Below, in pieces: positions 26,201 to 34,428 of a stretch of 51,568 nt of DNA. The position numbers were made by a program, and so were the translations under genes. The first letter of the stretch is position 1; every line of letters begins with the position of its first letter. The DNA is taken from assembly GCA_001003705.1 (NCBI GenBank), contig LCPQ01000004.1, positions 1 to 51,568 of the forward strand. Direction: 5' to 3'. The notes below the pieces were generated by a model. The model did not search any database. It saw nothing but the letters and a program-made list of their open reading frames with translations, and was not told the DNA's origin. This DNA comes from Parcubacteria group bacterium GW2011_GWA2_48_9. Its GTDB lineage: Bacteria > Patescibacteriota > Patescibacteriia > UBA10025.

Positions 26201-28416
26201 CCCATCGTACTGGCACCGGTAGTATTACTCAACCTCTGCATGTAGATATTTGTCCCATTCGCAGAATCATCTCTTTGCCATACGACCTCAAACCCGTTAC
26301 CCGGCGCACCTTCGGCAACAGCTGCTGTCTTATTAATAAAGCTTACATTCGGATCGGTGCTTGCCGTCGCGTTCACCCGTACGCCGTTAGGTGTCCAGCT
26401 GCTCTTTGCCTTGCCCACGCCGCCGCACTGTGTCGCAGGATTATAGTCGAGCGTAACCCACCCGACATTAGACGACCACATCTGTCCGTGGACCACCAAT
26501 CCGGTTGTCGTCCCGGAATTTGGACAGATGCTGGCTGTATTTTTCTGACAGACAAACATACCGTACCGGCGATCCCCGAGATGGCCTATATTCAGATAAT
26601 CGAGGCTGATCCACCCTATGGTCGACGCCCACCCCCAGCCGCTGATTCTGATGCCGTCTTCGACTCCTTCGGGGAAAAAGACTGATGCTTTATTGTTTAC
26701 CCATGCGGTGGCTGGATGTCCGAGACTCGTAAGATATGTCGAGCCCCAGAGAGGAACAGATAATGGTGCGGTGGGATTCTTATCATTTGTGCCAGAAACA
26801 TTTATCTGCCCTTCGATGGGCAGGCCTCCTGAATCAACAGGATATACAGGTAAATTCGAGGCATCATATTTTCTATACCTTACATCTATATCCGTAGGAG
26901 CCCCCAGAGGGTCCCGCTCGGAAATTACCCAGTAGCGGCTTCCTTCTCCGGTGATCACCGGAGAAAACGCATCGTGGTTGCTGAATTCACTCATCCACAG
27001 AGAGCTTTTGGTCGTGGTATTTTTCATCTGTGTTTGCCGAATTTTGATCACACCCCCACCGACGACATCGTTTTGGGGATATACGGTACGTAACCATGCC
27101 TCATTGACACTACTTGTAGCGGGATCATCTTGGGTCGTAGCTACAGAGAAGTACTTACCCGGATAAACACTCGCTATCGTATCGAGATCGCCAAGCGTGC
27201 ATGAGGGTGCCGTGCCACTCCCCGGGATATGCCCGCAAGAAAAGTTATCATCGTTTATAGCGAGGTAGGAAAGCGTGCGCTGATACACCTGGCCTGTCGC
27301 AGGCCACAGGGGCTCATAGCTCGACTGACTGGGAAATCCGCAGTTGCCGGTGAGTTTTTGGACATTGAAGACGATATAAAACTTGCCATCAGCGGAATTT
27401 CGAACAAATGCGGCATACAGAGGGTTGTTTGCCGCGTAGGTTGAGTTTCCTGACGGCTCAAACGAAAATCCTTCAGCACCATCCTCTGCGAATGCTCCGC
27501 TCGACGACCACTGCTCATCAGTAATACAGTTCTGAAAATATCCGACGTCACGTTCTGAATTCGCCACATAGGACCATGTCGAGCCGCTTTTTGTGAAGCG
27601 TTTCACGCGAAGATACTGGTAGTCAGATCCATTGGTGGTCGTGAGCCAATGCTCATCCGAAATACGAAGATCGTAGAGGACCCATGCGTTGTTCCCTTCT
27701 ACCCATACTTGGGGCTTTGGTTCAGCAACCGGATTCGCGATACTGAGCACACCCGCACAGCCACTTACGGAACCTGGGTGAGTCGTGGTGACACTACTAT
27801 AGGTGTCATAGAAGATTTGTTTCCCAAGTGATACAAAAGATTTTGTATTATCAGTAACCTTCACCGGCGCTTGCATCTCCCAGAGGCTGGTCGCTTGCTT
27901 ATAGGAAAGTTCGACGAACCATACGTCTCCTCCATTGCCGAGGGGGGAATTAGGAATCATGCCACCGCAAGTTGTCCAATAGCCCGCACTGTCGAAGTAA
28001 ACGATGTAAATATTGCAATCTGATTCAGGCGTACAGGCCGTCCCTCCAGTCATACTGCGAATCACGTGGAAATTTCTGCTGGCAAAAATAGGGTAGACAG
28101 TCGGATTCGAGAGCGCTTCCGTCCAAGTGTACCCGTCCAGACTTTTGCGAAACTTGAGCTGGCCGGCGAATGCATTGGCTGCGGCGTTATAATTTTCTAG
28201 ATACCCGTCAACCATAATATTGTCAAAAAACACCATATGCCGGTCTTTCGGACTGCCGGTAGCAAAGGATGTATTTGTCGTCCCAATTAAAGGAAATTGC
28301 ACTTGGGCATGGGCAAGGGTCGGACTCCATATGACAACACTAAATACTGCAATACTGATAGTGACGAAAAGTATTGCGAGATTGAAATGTGTGAAGGGAT
28401 AGAGACGAAGATTCAT
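23242..28416 (-). CDS. Giant secreted protein with propeller-like repeats and CPR C-terminal domain
   Basis: 1724 residues. The N-terminus has a membrane/signal segment (about 14-36, ending LAHAQ). Regions in order: a first propeller-like domain (about 40-560); two segments of the GWGWASTIGWISLDY type (about 595-660), a motif common in CPR surface proteins; a second set of propeller-like repeats (about 690-1090; FIIAWSDNRNGNYDIY and relatives, each with D-N/E-R-G-Y-D); further GW segments (WGWLRF, SPHIGWVEF); and a C-terminal region ending in a block (LIIRGLVIAKEFVFGRTF, LEDLSKTIPDF) that I associate with CPR secreted proteins. No catalytic motif is certain. Probably a cell-surface or secreted adhesin. 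It leads into the pilus cluster and no promoter is clear. Confidence 0.8.
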   Translation of the reverse strand: MNLRLYPFTHFNLAILFVTISIAVFSVVIWSPTLAHAQVQFPLIGTTNTSFATGSPKDRHMVFFDNIMVDGYLENYNAAANAFAGQLKFRKSLDGYTWTEALSNPTVYPIFASRNFHVIRSMTGGTACTPESDCNIYIVYFDSAGYWTTCGGMIPNSPLGNGGDVWFVELSYKQATSLWEMQAPVKVTDNTKSFVSLGKQIFYDTYSSVTTTHPGSVSGCAGVLSIANPVAEPKPQVWVEGNNAWVLYDLRISDEHWLTTTNGSDYQYLRVKRFTKSGSTWSYVANSERDVGYFQNCITDEQWSSSGAFAEDGAEGFSFEPSGNSTYAANNPLYAAFVRNSADGKFYIVFNVQKLTGNCGFPSQSSYEPLWPATGQVYQRTLSYLAINDDNFSCGHIPGSGTAPSCTLGDLDTIASVYPGKYFSVATTQDDPATSSVNEAWLRTVYPQNDVVGGGVIKIRQTQMKNTTTKSSLWMSEFSNHDAFSPVITGEGSRYWVISERDPLGAPTDIDVRYRKYDASNLPVYPVDSGGLPIEGQINVSGTNDKNPTAPLSVPLWGSTYLTSLGHPATAWVNNKASVFFPEGVEDGIRISGWGWASTIGWISLDYLNIGHLGDRRYGMFVCQKNTASICPNSGTTTGLVVHGQMWSSNVGWVTLDYNPATQCGGVGKAKSSWTPNGVRVNATASTDPNVSFINKTAAVAEGAPGNGFEVVWQRDDSANGTNIYMQRLSNTTGASTMGADKAIVNAAGTQSDPQIVYTNDGNFIIAWSDNRNGNYDIYAHKVNINGNAIAGWVANGNQVSDAGQSAHQMKPQLVADTAGGAYIIWSDERGGVGAADIYIQRMTSAGARAWANDVVVASQPNKQDQYKLALTGTSAFVVWTDCRATDLPGACPGGSALADIYYQLVTSVGTTQYAANGLLLTDDVGGNKTHGYSPFVVNSATNAIVLHGRRGYTEKNLHRIETTTGNVLWDKEVNTLSEYTLENYTDAMQDGSGGMVFTWYQPNVTANASNEVLVRLVDQNGNLSWDNAGGRGLLLTDNGGESVSPRLSSDLGGGSVRVTWLDSRSGSYQVYVQQVTGGAINWDTSGFQVTNLSAPTQMGNLLTIRGPANGNGIVIWTDEREGYTGDGRNNDVYTQLIETATPISCSSGPPEAISPALPAAILARYEPDNNKLEGWARIISLKDEGERIDGSFTDGTVDVDCNPSDPVVSACNWGWLRFSGTWSNTTSTNLRVAVSIGQTLTEVISTAGFPISSSLLLEPGANQETISYAGKDATNTPSFALTTGATKNHDISSAVRLAMQSGSYSVGAQYMGEKGTYQLFDFGYSPHIGWVEFRPFRFVGFPFVEVRAGDVYSGNDVQLPAPPAGLLDVDTGWPVYTATYLIQANGDVVPTITYGQRSAPGASSQGGYDPGTEGTGTPIGGSTGLTRSATGQFGFPDETSQYANALGKMDVSKLTTVIDDPSSVQDCTRPNGVLADCGNIDGAGHGINDDTCYGELWTQTADPMTWHICTNDGSGINIFGSEVVVRHTPHSRFESYNGAVHPLFVNESFNLGGKVYYYPNSTPQILARNHYVTNSAVGVRGSGVIVTNGADIRKNITYHPSDPISPSTIKQLASPLWIVKNNLNIDAAVTELAGSFLVGVDGTGIVQTCIQNGTTPCEQNQLIIRGLVIAKEFVFGRTFVGDDPQVISESSEQVINDGRLLLNPPLGLEDLSKTIPDFDQVRP

Positions 28417-28468
28417 GGGTCGAAAAAGTAATTCGTGAAAAGGAGAAATTATTCGAATAAGAATCTTT

Positions 28469-28535
28469 GTAGCAAGGGTCTTCAGACCCGCAGCGAATGC
28501 TTAACCGGTGCGGCGGACCTAAAGGTCCTTGCTAC
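28469..28535. repeat. GTAGCAAGG REP pair with covarying stems
   Basis: Inverted arms GTAGCAAGG (28469-28477) and CCTTGCTAC (28527-28535). The left palindrome core is GGGTCTTCAGACCC and the right one is GGACCTAAAGGTCC, so each half keeps its own stem with different bases. A single related arm is at 12408. Located in the 165-base gap between two giant surface genes. Confidence 0.75.
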
Positions 28536-28581
28536 GCGGAGCTACATTGGATACAACCAACTTGCTAAACCCGCTATCCGG

Positions 28582-31500
28582 CTACGGGCATAAGTTCACC
28601 CCAGGAATATACGAACCGACGATGCGGAAATCGGCTTGCGAGCCCGTAGTGTTCCTTAATGCGATAGATCCTGCGGCATCAGGGAGATATATTGGCACTG
28701 AATATTTTCCTACAAATGTGCCGGTGCCACTGTATATATATCCATCACTTCCTTCAAAAATATTATTAGTATCACTCGTTGCTTGCTGACTTACGGACTC
28801 CCACGTACCTCCATTGTCAGTCGACCTATAAATTTCACCAACTCCTCCGGTACCGGCATATATGTACCCATTGCTCACGGTTATTAAACTTTTTACACGC
28901 TGAGGAGGAAAGCCAGTGCTTGTAAGAACTGTATTGCTGGCCCATGTGTTACCATTATCTGTCGACTCGAAAATTTCGGTGTTCTCTCCCGTACCAGCAT
29001 AGAGCGTCCCGTCGCTTCCCTGCGTGAAAGTCCAAACTATACTGACACCTGGAAGCGTTGTAACAAGGTTCCACGTACTTCCATTATCCTGTGATCGGTA
29101 AATACTGCCACTATTCATCCCTGCATAGAGCCAGCTGTTGCTTGCTTCAAAAAGGTCCCACACACTTTCGGAGCCCCCAAGGTTGTTCACTTGAACCCAC
29201 GTATCCCCACCATCTTGCGAGCGATATATTCTCCCGTTAAAACCAAGTCCCGCATAAAGCCAGTCGTTGCTTGCCTGGATAAGAGAATCTACGACGTTAA
29301 ATCCTCCAACAGTCAATTCTTCCCACGTATCACCGTAATTTTTTGATCGGTAGACGTTACCATTATTTCCAGTGCCAACAAAGAGCCATCCGTTGCTGCT
29401 TTGGATAATATCTTCAGTTAATAACGCGCCAACTAAATCTCCCGTAGGACTCCAGGTCCTACCTCTATCTTGCGATCTGTATACTTTTGCGTCATCAGTT
29501 GTCGTCGCATACATCCAGCCATTATCGGCTTCAAGGGTGTCCCACACGAGGGGTGCTCCTGGAAAGGTTTCGAGATTAATCCATACGCCTAGCCCGGCAC
29601 ACTGACGGTACGCTGGCCCTGGCGAACCGGCACTGCCGAATACTTTCCATCGTGCCTGCGTATCGGCGCTGTCCCGGTAGAGCACCGAAAGTTGTGTCAG
29701 GTAATCAGTCTCTGCGAGGGGAGCGGTGAGTGTTGCGATGCCGTCTGCCGCTACGTCGTCTGCTGACATTGAAAAATACTGCACGCCCGGGGCAGTGGAC
29801 GGCACCGCCTGCATCTGATCTTGGATTGACAGTGCGTTAATCTTTTCGAGATCAATACCGTCAACGAACACGGATCCACTGGGCACGGATAGGTTGTCCG
29901 TCACGGTGACTTCGGTGTTATCCATATTGGCAAACGCCGCGTCACCCTCGACATCGAGCGCGGGAGCAAGTGCACTCACGATCTCTACAGCACCCACAAA
30001 GTACCCGGCGTACGAATTCGCGTCCGCGCTGGTATTGCGACCATGAATCGCATAGCTATTTACCCCTTCGGCATCTCCATAGACGCCTCTTGCCGAGTTA
30101 CTGAACCCACCATCTCCATAGAGCGCCCTCCCGCCGTCGACCGCCGTAGCGCCGTAGATTCCGGTGATCGCGGCACCAAGCGTGCCACTAAAGGTTTCGA
30201 TAGTATTAATCGGACTCGCTACACGAACTGGCAAGGGCATATCTACGTTTGGGATGTCATCACCAAGAGTTCCATAACCATCATCACCCCACGCCCAGAC
30301 TGAACCATCACCGAGTACAGCAAATGAGAAATCAAAGCCCCCTCCAACATTACGCGCGTCCAATAAGTAATCCACACCTGCAGGACCTTTCACTTGGACT
30401 GGGGTATTCCGATTAGCCGTTGTACCGTCTCCGAGTTGATGTGAACTGTTCAACCCCCAAGCCCATAAACGGTTTTGCTGGTCGACGGCCAGCGTGTGAG
30501 TACCGGTTCCAATAATTGTCTGGATATCTTCGAGAAATCCTATACCGCCGGGACCTAGTACTTGGACGGGGGTATTTCTTTGAATACTTGTTCCGTCACC
30601 TAACACCCCACCCAAATTATTCCCCCATGCCCACGTGGTACCATCGGTTTTGACCGCATATCCTGAATGAGTGCTCGTACCAATCATCTTTACATTGGTG
30701 AGAAAGCCAACGCCACCGGAACCTTTGACTTGGACCGGCGTCGTACTATCAGCATTAGGAGTACCGTTGCCAAGCTGGCCGTCATTATCGTCCCCCCATG
30801 CCCAGACAGTCCCATCTGATTTTAGGACAACCGTAAAAGATGATCCGGTAGCCATCTGAGTAATATTCGAAAAAAATCCTACTCCTCCAGGACCGACTAC
30901 TTGAATGGGGAAAAGTCTGTCAACATTCGTACCATCTCCAAGCTGGCCGCTGCCATTACTCCCCCATGCCCAGGCCGTACCATCTGTTTTTAGAGCAAAG
31001 GAAGTATTTCCTCCAGCACCGACCATGAGAATTTGATTTAAGACGCCAACTCCGCCAGGTCCTATGACTTGAACTGGGGTTGGACTGTTGTTTATGGTTC
31101 CGTCCCCTAAACCTGCTACATCTCCTTGGCCCCACGCCCACACGGTGCCGTCTTTTTTTAAAGCTAATGAATGGGAAACTATCCCGGCAGAAACACTGAT
31201 AACATCAGTGAGAAATCCTGCTCCGCCAGGACCGACTACTTGGCCAGGAACTGGACTTTCCCCGAGAGGGGTCGTAAAACCAAGCTGACCATAATCATTG
31301 TTTCCCCAAGACCAGACACTTCCGTCAGAATCTCTGGCAAGCACCCACGTGTCCCCTCCATCCATCGTAACCCCTCCTTTGTGCATCCCATATATTCCAA
31401 ATGAATACGAATTGTATGGCGCACCCGCATACCCATTGACCATGGCGACGATCGGGTCCCCTCCAGATCCGTCCGGATACGTGTCCCTGCCAGCAACAAG

Positions 31501-31821
31501 CGGGCTCGTCCCATACATTGTATTAGCGACTTCGAGCTTCTCCGTCGGTAGGAGCGTATCACCTACACGCAATCCCGCTGTACGCGCCTGCGCTTCGCCC
31601 CCTCCGCATACGCCAGACGTACATCCGACAGACGCGTTAGTCTTTCCACCGGAAAAAATCACCGGGCCGGGGTTAGGACTTCCCGCTTCTATAGGTGGCG
31701 AGCTGATCGGCTCTTCCCAGACTTGGGCGAGTGCAGTTCCGCCGACAATAACAAGCACTCCAGTAAGTAAAATGGTTATTAGCAGTATGAATTGGCGTCT
31801 GTTGTGTTTCACCGATCTCAT
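28582..31821 (-). CDS. Secreted protein with RCC1 and Ycf48/BNR-like propellers
   Basis: 1079 residues. Signal segment about 10-33 (ending ALAQVWEEP). A shared N-terminal module has NPGPVIFSGG and GEAQARTAGLRVGD. An RCC1 propeller spans about 150-545 (repeats of the form VWAWGSNGSGQLGDGT with GPGGVGFL). It is followed by GIYGATAVDGG / GVYGDAEGVNSYAIHG repeats (about 550-620), a hinge with INALSIQDQ, and a second propeller of BNR/Ycf48 type (about 745-1040; repeats such as YAGTGENTEIFESTDNGNTW). RCC1 folds bind proteins in eukaryotes; in bacteria they occur in secreted proteins of unknown use. It shares N-terminal, GxYG and hinge modules with the next two genes. Probable adhesin. Confidence 0.82.
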   Translation of the reverse strand: MRSVKHNRRQFILLITILLTGVLVIVGGTALAQVWEEPISSPPIEAGSPNPGPVIFSGGKTNASVGCTSGVCGGGEAQARTAGLRVGDTLLPTEKLEVANTMYGTSPLVAGRDTYPDGSGGDPIVAMVNGYAGAPYNSYSFGIYGMHKGGVTMDGGDTWVLARDSDGSVWSWGNNDYGQLGFTTPLGESPVPGQVVGPGGAGFLTDVISVSAGIVSHSLALKKDGTVWAWGQGDVAGLGDGTINNSPTPVQVIGPGGVGVLNQILMVGAGGNTSFALKTDGTAWAWGSNGSGQLGDGTNVDRLFPIQVVGPGGVGFFSNITQMATGSSFTVVLKSDGTVWAWGDDNDGQLGNGTPNADSTTPVQVKGSGGVGFLTNVKMIGTSTHSGYAVKTDGTTWAWGNNLGGVLGDGTSIQRNTPVQVLGPGGIGFLEDIQTIIGTGTHTLAVDQQNRLWAWGLNSSHQLGDGTTANRNTPVQVKGPAGVDYLLDARNVGGGFDFSFAVLGDGSVWAWGDDGYGTLGDDIPNVDMPLPVRVASPINTIETFSGTLGAAITGIYGATAVDGGRALYGDGGFSNSARGVYGDAEGVNSYAIHGRNTSADANSYAGYFVGAVEIVSALAPALDVEGDAAFANMDNTEVTVTDNLSVPSGSVFVDGIDLEKINALSIQDQMQAVPSTAPGVQYFSMSADDVAADGIATLTAPLAETDYLTQLSVLYRDSADTQARWKVFGSAGSPGPAYRQCAGLGVWINLETFPGAPLVWDTLEADNGWMYATTTDDAKVYRSQDRGRTWSPTGDLVGALLTEDIIQSSNGWLFVGTGNNGNVYRSKNYGDTWEELTVGGFNVVDSLIQASNDWLYAGLGFNGRIYRSQDGGDTWVQVNNLGGSESVWDLFEASNSWLYAGMNSGSIYRSQDNGSTWNLVTTLPGVSIVWTFTQGSDGTLYAGTGENTEIFESTDNGNTWASNTVLTSTGFPPQRVKSLITVSNGYIYAGTGGVGEIYRSTDNGGTWESVSQQATSDTNNIFEGSDGYIYSGTGTFVGKYSVPIYLPDAAGSIALRNTTGSQADFRIVGSYIPGVNLCP

Positions 31822-31874
31822 TATTGTTCAGTTGGCGAGTTTAGCGAGTTGGCGTGTTAGTAAGTTTGTTTGAC

Positions 31875-31983
31875 TCCCCCCTCATGTCATCCTGAACTTG
31901 TTTCAGGATCTCCATTTTCAATCTTCGAAGGTTGTGAGATTCCGAAACAAGTTCGGAATGACGGAGAAAAAAGAGGGTGGGGC
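31875..31983. repeat. Composite REP pair, type TGTCATCCTGAA
   Basis: Same design as 5884-5993: left palindrome TCATCCTGAACTTGTTTCAG, right palindrome TTCCGAAACAAGTTCGGAAT, outer CCCCCCTC and GAGGGTGGGGC arms. ATTCG words flank it on both sides (31828-31866 and 32026-32090). Nothing else is seen in the 265-base gap. Confidence 0.8.
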
Positions 31984-32086
31984 AATTTTGTTATTTGTAT
32001 GTTTTTAGAAAACATTTCATTCGTATATTCGTCTGAATTCGTACATTCGTAATACGCAATACGCCAACTCGTTAATCCGTTAATTC

Positions 32087-34300
32087 TTAAATATCCGGCC
32101 CAACTGCCGCCACTGGCGTGTACGCGTTTCTTCCCCTCCGAATCAGGATATTGTCATACTTTTCCTTCCCCGGTCCTGCAGGAGGATTCGGACCAGTATA
32201 ATTCAGACTGAACCAGCCGCTGGCCATATCGAAAACAAACGTCGGACCCAGCGTATCGAAGTTTCCCGACTTTACTTCCCCTTGGACGCGCACGGTACTT
32301 TGTGGCTGGTAAACCCTGACATACCCCTTGATGGCAGGATTCCCTCCATTTATATAATCAGCGTCGAGCTCGATCTTCACCGGATAATTCGTGCCATTCG
32401 TAAACGCTTGTGGGAACGTGCCAATCCGGTTCGTTATAGCGTTGGCCCATGGACAAAAATATGTAGCAACCGGTCGCGATCCGTATGAATATGCAGAAAT
32501 GGATCCTGTAAAATTGTCACAAGTAGGTCCAAGTCCGATATACACCGACAGTTCATTCGGCTCGTTGTACCATGTAGTCTCGCGAACCACCGTTGGATTG
32601 CGCAAGTAAACCCCGTCGTTGCTGGCGTTATACCGCGTATCCGGCTTGAAGTCGAATGTCATCGTATATTTGCCGACTTTCTGGAGAGGTGTCTGGGAAA
32701 ACGCTGATGCGCCGGAATAACAGCTGGTGAGATGATTGTGCTGGAGTACAAGTTCACCGCTTTGCACAAGTACTGAAGCACCGTCGGCTGGATTCGTGCA
32801 ATATATGCCGCCTTTTTTAAACGTGGAGGTACCCCATTTCACGGCATTAAATCCGCTTTCGAAGTCGTCCCGGAGCAGATACACATTGTCGAGATTGGCG
32901 GGCGGAGGTCCAGCAGCACCCTGGTACCAGAGCAAATAGTTCGTCGCATCAGCTGCGGCAGAATCTTCCTGGGCGCGGAACCATATTTCGATAGTGTTGG
33001 CATCATACGTCACGACATGGCGGTTAATCTCTGCCCCTTTCCAAAGGATCCTCACTTCATCAGGATTTGGCTGGAGCGCGAAGAGCGCTGCCGCCGTTGG
33101 CGTCGTCGAACTTGTAAGTCGCACCTGCACGCTATCACCTTGGTAGACGGGATCGACACTCAATTGCTTGAAATTGCTGAAAGGATCGCATGTCTGGGCT
33201 GTCGCGAATTCTTTATACATGATAATAAGTCGAAACTGCGCCGGCGTACCTAATGAGTTGAGGACTGAGAACTTTCCAAGCGGCGTTTTTCCGCTGCCAT
33301 TGCATTCTTCATACTTAATGTCCGTCACGACGACAGGCATAAATGAATAAAATACCCTGCCGTCAACTGAATACTGGGCCAGATACGTCTCGACAACCTT
33401 CTTGTCAGTAAAAAATCCCGTACCGCTGGGGCCAATATTCCACTCTGCCGTGCTCCCTGCCGGCACGGCACCTGTGCATGCCACCCCTCCTACCTTGCAT
33501 GGCAATCCACTAGATTTCAAAACAAAGGTTCTGACGCCGGGATCCCCCACGGGACTCGCTGATGCCGCGTCCTGAACCGACCGCGCGTTCACCGTCCGCG
33601 GATCAAATGGGTTGCCTGCAAGCGTGAGAAATTGGGTGCTTACCTGCGCCCCAAGCACAGACATATCCCCGTTAAAGTAACCACCGTGGCTCGCGTCAAG
33701 CGTCCCGGCCGACCCACCGGCAATACCGGCGACTTTTGTCCTGCCTAAGAAATTTCCTGCGTTGCCTTCTCCGACGTTGACCCCAACTATCGCGATACTT
33801 CCATTTCCCCCAGCAACTCCGTATACACCGACGCCGTCACTGGCTCCTGCTGCGCTGCCCGACACACCCGTTCCTCCAGCGATCGTCGTTGTTCCTACCA
33901 CTCCGTATTTTGAAGCGTCTGCAGTCGCCCCAAATACGCCATGACCAGCCCCGCTAAACGCCGCGATGGCTGACTGCGCCGCGTGACCTGTACTGAAGTC
34001 ACCGGTTCCGACACGAAGTTGGTCTGCAATAAGCGTTTTCCCACTGATATAGAGAGTTTCACTGCCCAATGAAGTTACACTGCCGATGGTTAATGCTCCG
34101 ATGCGCGCTTGCGCCTTCCCTCCATATAAAGCGTCACTTCCTGAATACAGCGGGTTATCAACATTTGGGTCGCCAGGAGTGGCAGGGGTGGCTGAAGAGG
34201 GATTTTGCCATTGAGCCAGTGCGGTACCGCCGGCAATAACAAAAACACTTATTGCTGTTAAAATTGTTAAATTTCGGATTCTGTATTTTGTGGTATTCAT
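32087..34300 (-). CDS. Secreted protein, GxYG repeats plus DUF2341-like and lectin-like domains
   Basis: 737 residues. Signal segment about 12-30 (ending GGTALAQWQNP). The shared N-terminal module has DNPLYSGSDALYGGKAQAR and IGALTIGS, then YISGKTLI. GVFGATAD / GVYGVAGGNGSIAIVG repeats follow, like those of phage tail fibres. The hinge has VNARSVQD and DPGVRTFVL. Then comes a DUF2341-like domain (about 455-520, VRILWKGAEINRHVVTY and IWFRAQE) and a C-terminal concanavalin-like domain starting LLRDDFESGFNAVKW. A surface, possibly glycan-binding, role is inferred. Paralogue of the genes at 28582 and 34420. Confidence 0.82.
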   Translation of the reverse strand: MNTTKYRIRNLTILTAISVFVIAGGTALAQWQNPSSATPATPGDPNVDNPLYSGSDALYGGKAQARIGALTIGSVTSLGSETLYISGKTLIADQLRVGTGDFSTGHAAQSAIAAFSGAGHGVFGATADASKYGVVGTTTIAGGTGVSGSAAGASDGVGVYGVAGGNGSIAIVGVNVGEGNAGNFLGRTKVAGIAGGSAGTLDASHGGYFNGDMSVLGAQVSTQFLTLAGNPFDPRTVNARSVQDAASASPVGDPGVRTFVLKSSGLPCKVGGVACTGAVPAGSTAEWNIGPSGTGFFTDKKVVETYLAQYSVDGRVFYSFMPVVVTDIKYEECNGSGKTPLGKFSVLNSLGTPAQFRLIIMYKEFATAQTCDPFSNFKQLSVDPVYQGDSVQVRLTSSTTPTAAALFALQPNPDEVRILWKGAEINRHVVTYDANTIEIWFRAQEDSAAADATNYLLWYQGAAGPPPANLDNVYLLRDDFESGFNAVKWGTSTFKKGGIYCTNPADGASVLVQSGELVLQHNHLTSCYSGASAFSQTPLQKVGKYTMTFDFKPDTRYNASNDGVYLRNPTVVRETTWYNEPNELSVYIGLGPTCDNFTGSISAYSYGSRPVATYFCPWANAITNRIGTFPQAFTNGTNYPVKIELDADYINGGNPAIKGYVRVYQPQSTVRVQGEVKSGNFDTLGPTFVFDMASGWFSLNYTGPNPPAGPGKEKYDNILIRRGRNAYTPVAAVGPDI

Positions 34301-34314
34301 GACTTGCTAGTTGT

Positions 34315-34428
34315 CGGATTGGCGAATTAACGAATTACGGATTGGTTGTTTGTAAAATTGAACGCGAATTTTTATAATAACGAATGCACAATTCGCCAAT
34401 GCGTTAATTCGTTAATTCGTTAATTCTC
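34315..34428. repeat. Intergenic ATTCG-word repeat, full copy
   Basis: Left words GGCGAATTAACGAATTACGG, right words ATTCGCCAATGCGTTAATTC repeated three times, AT-rich core between them. It fills the gap between two surface-protein genes and overlaps the stop of the upstream one. Confidence 0.55.
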
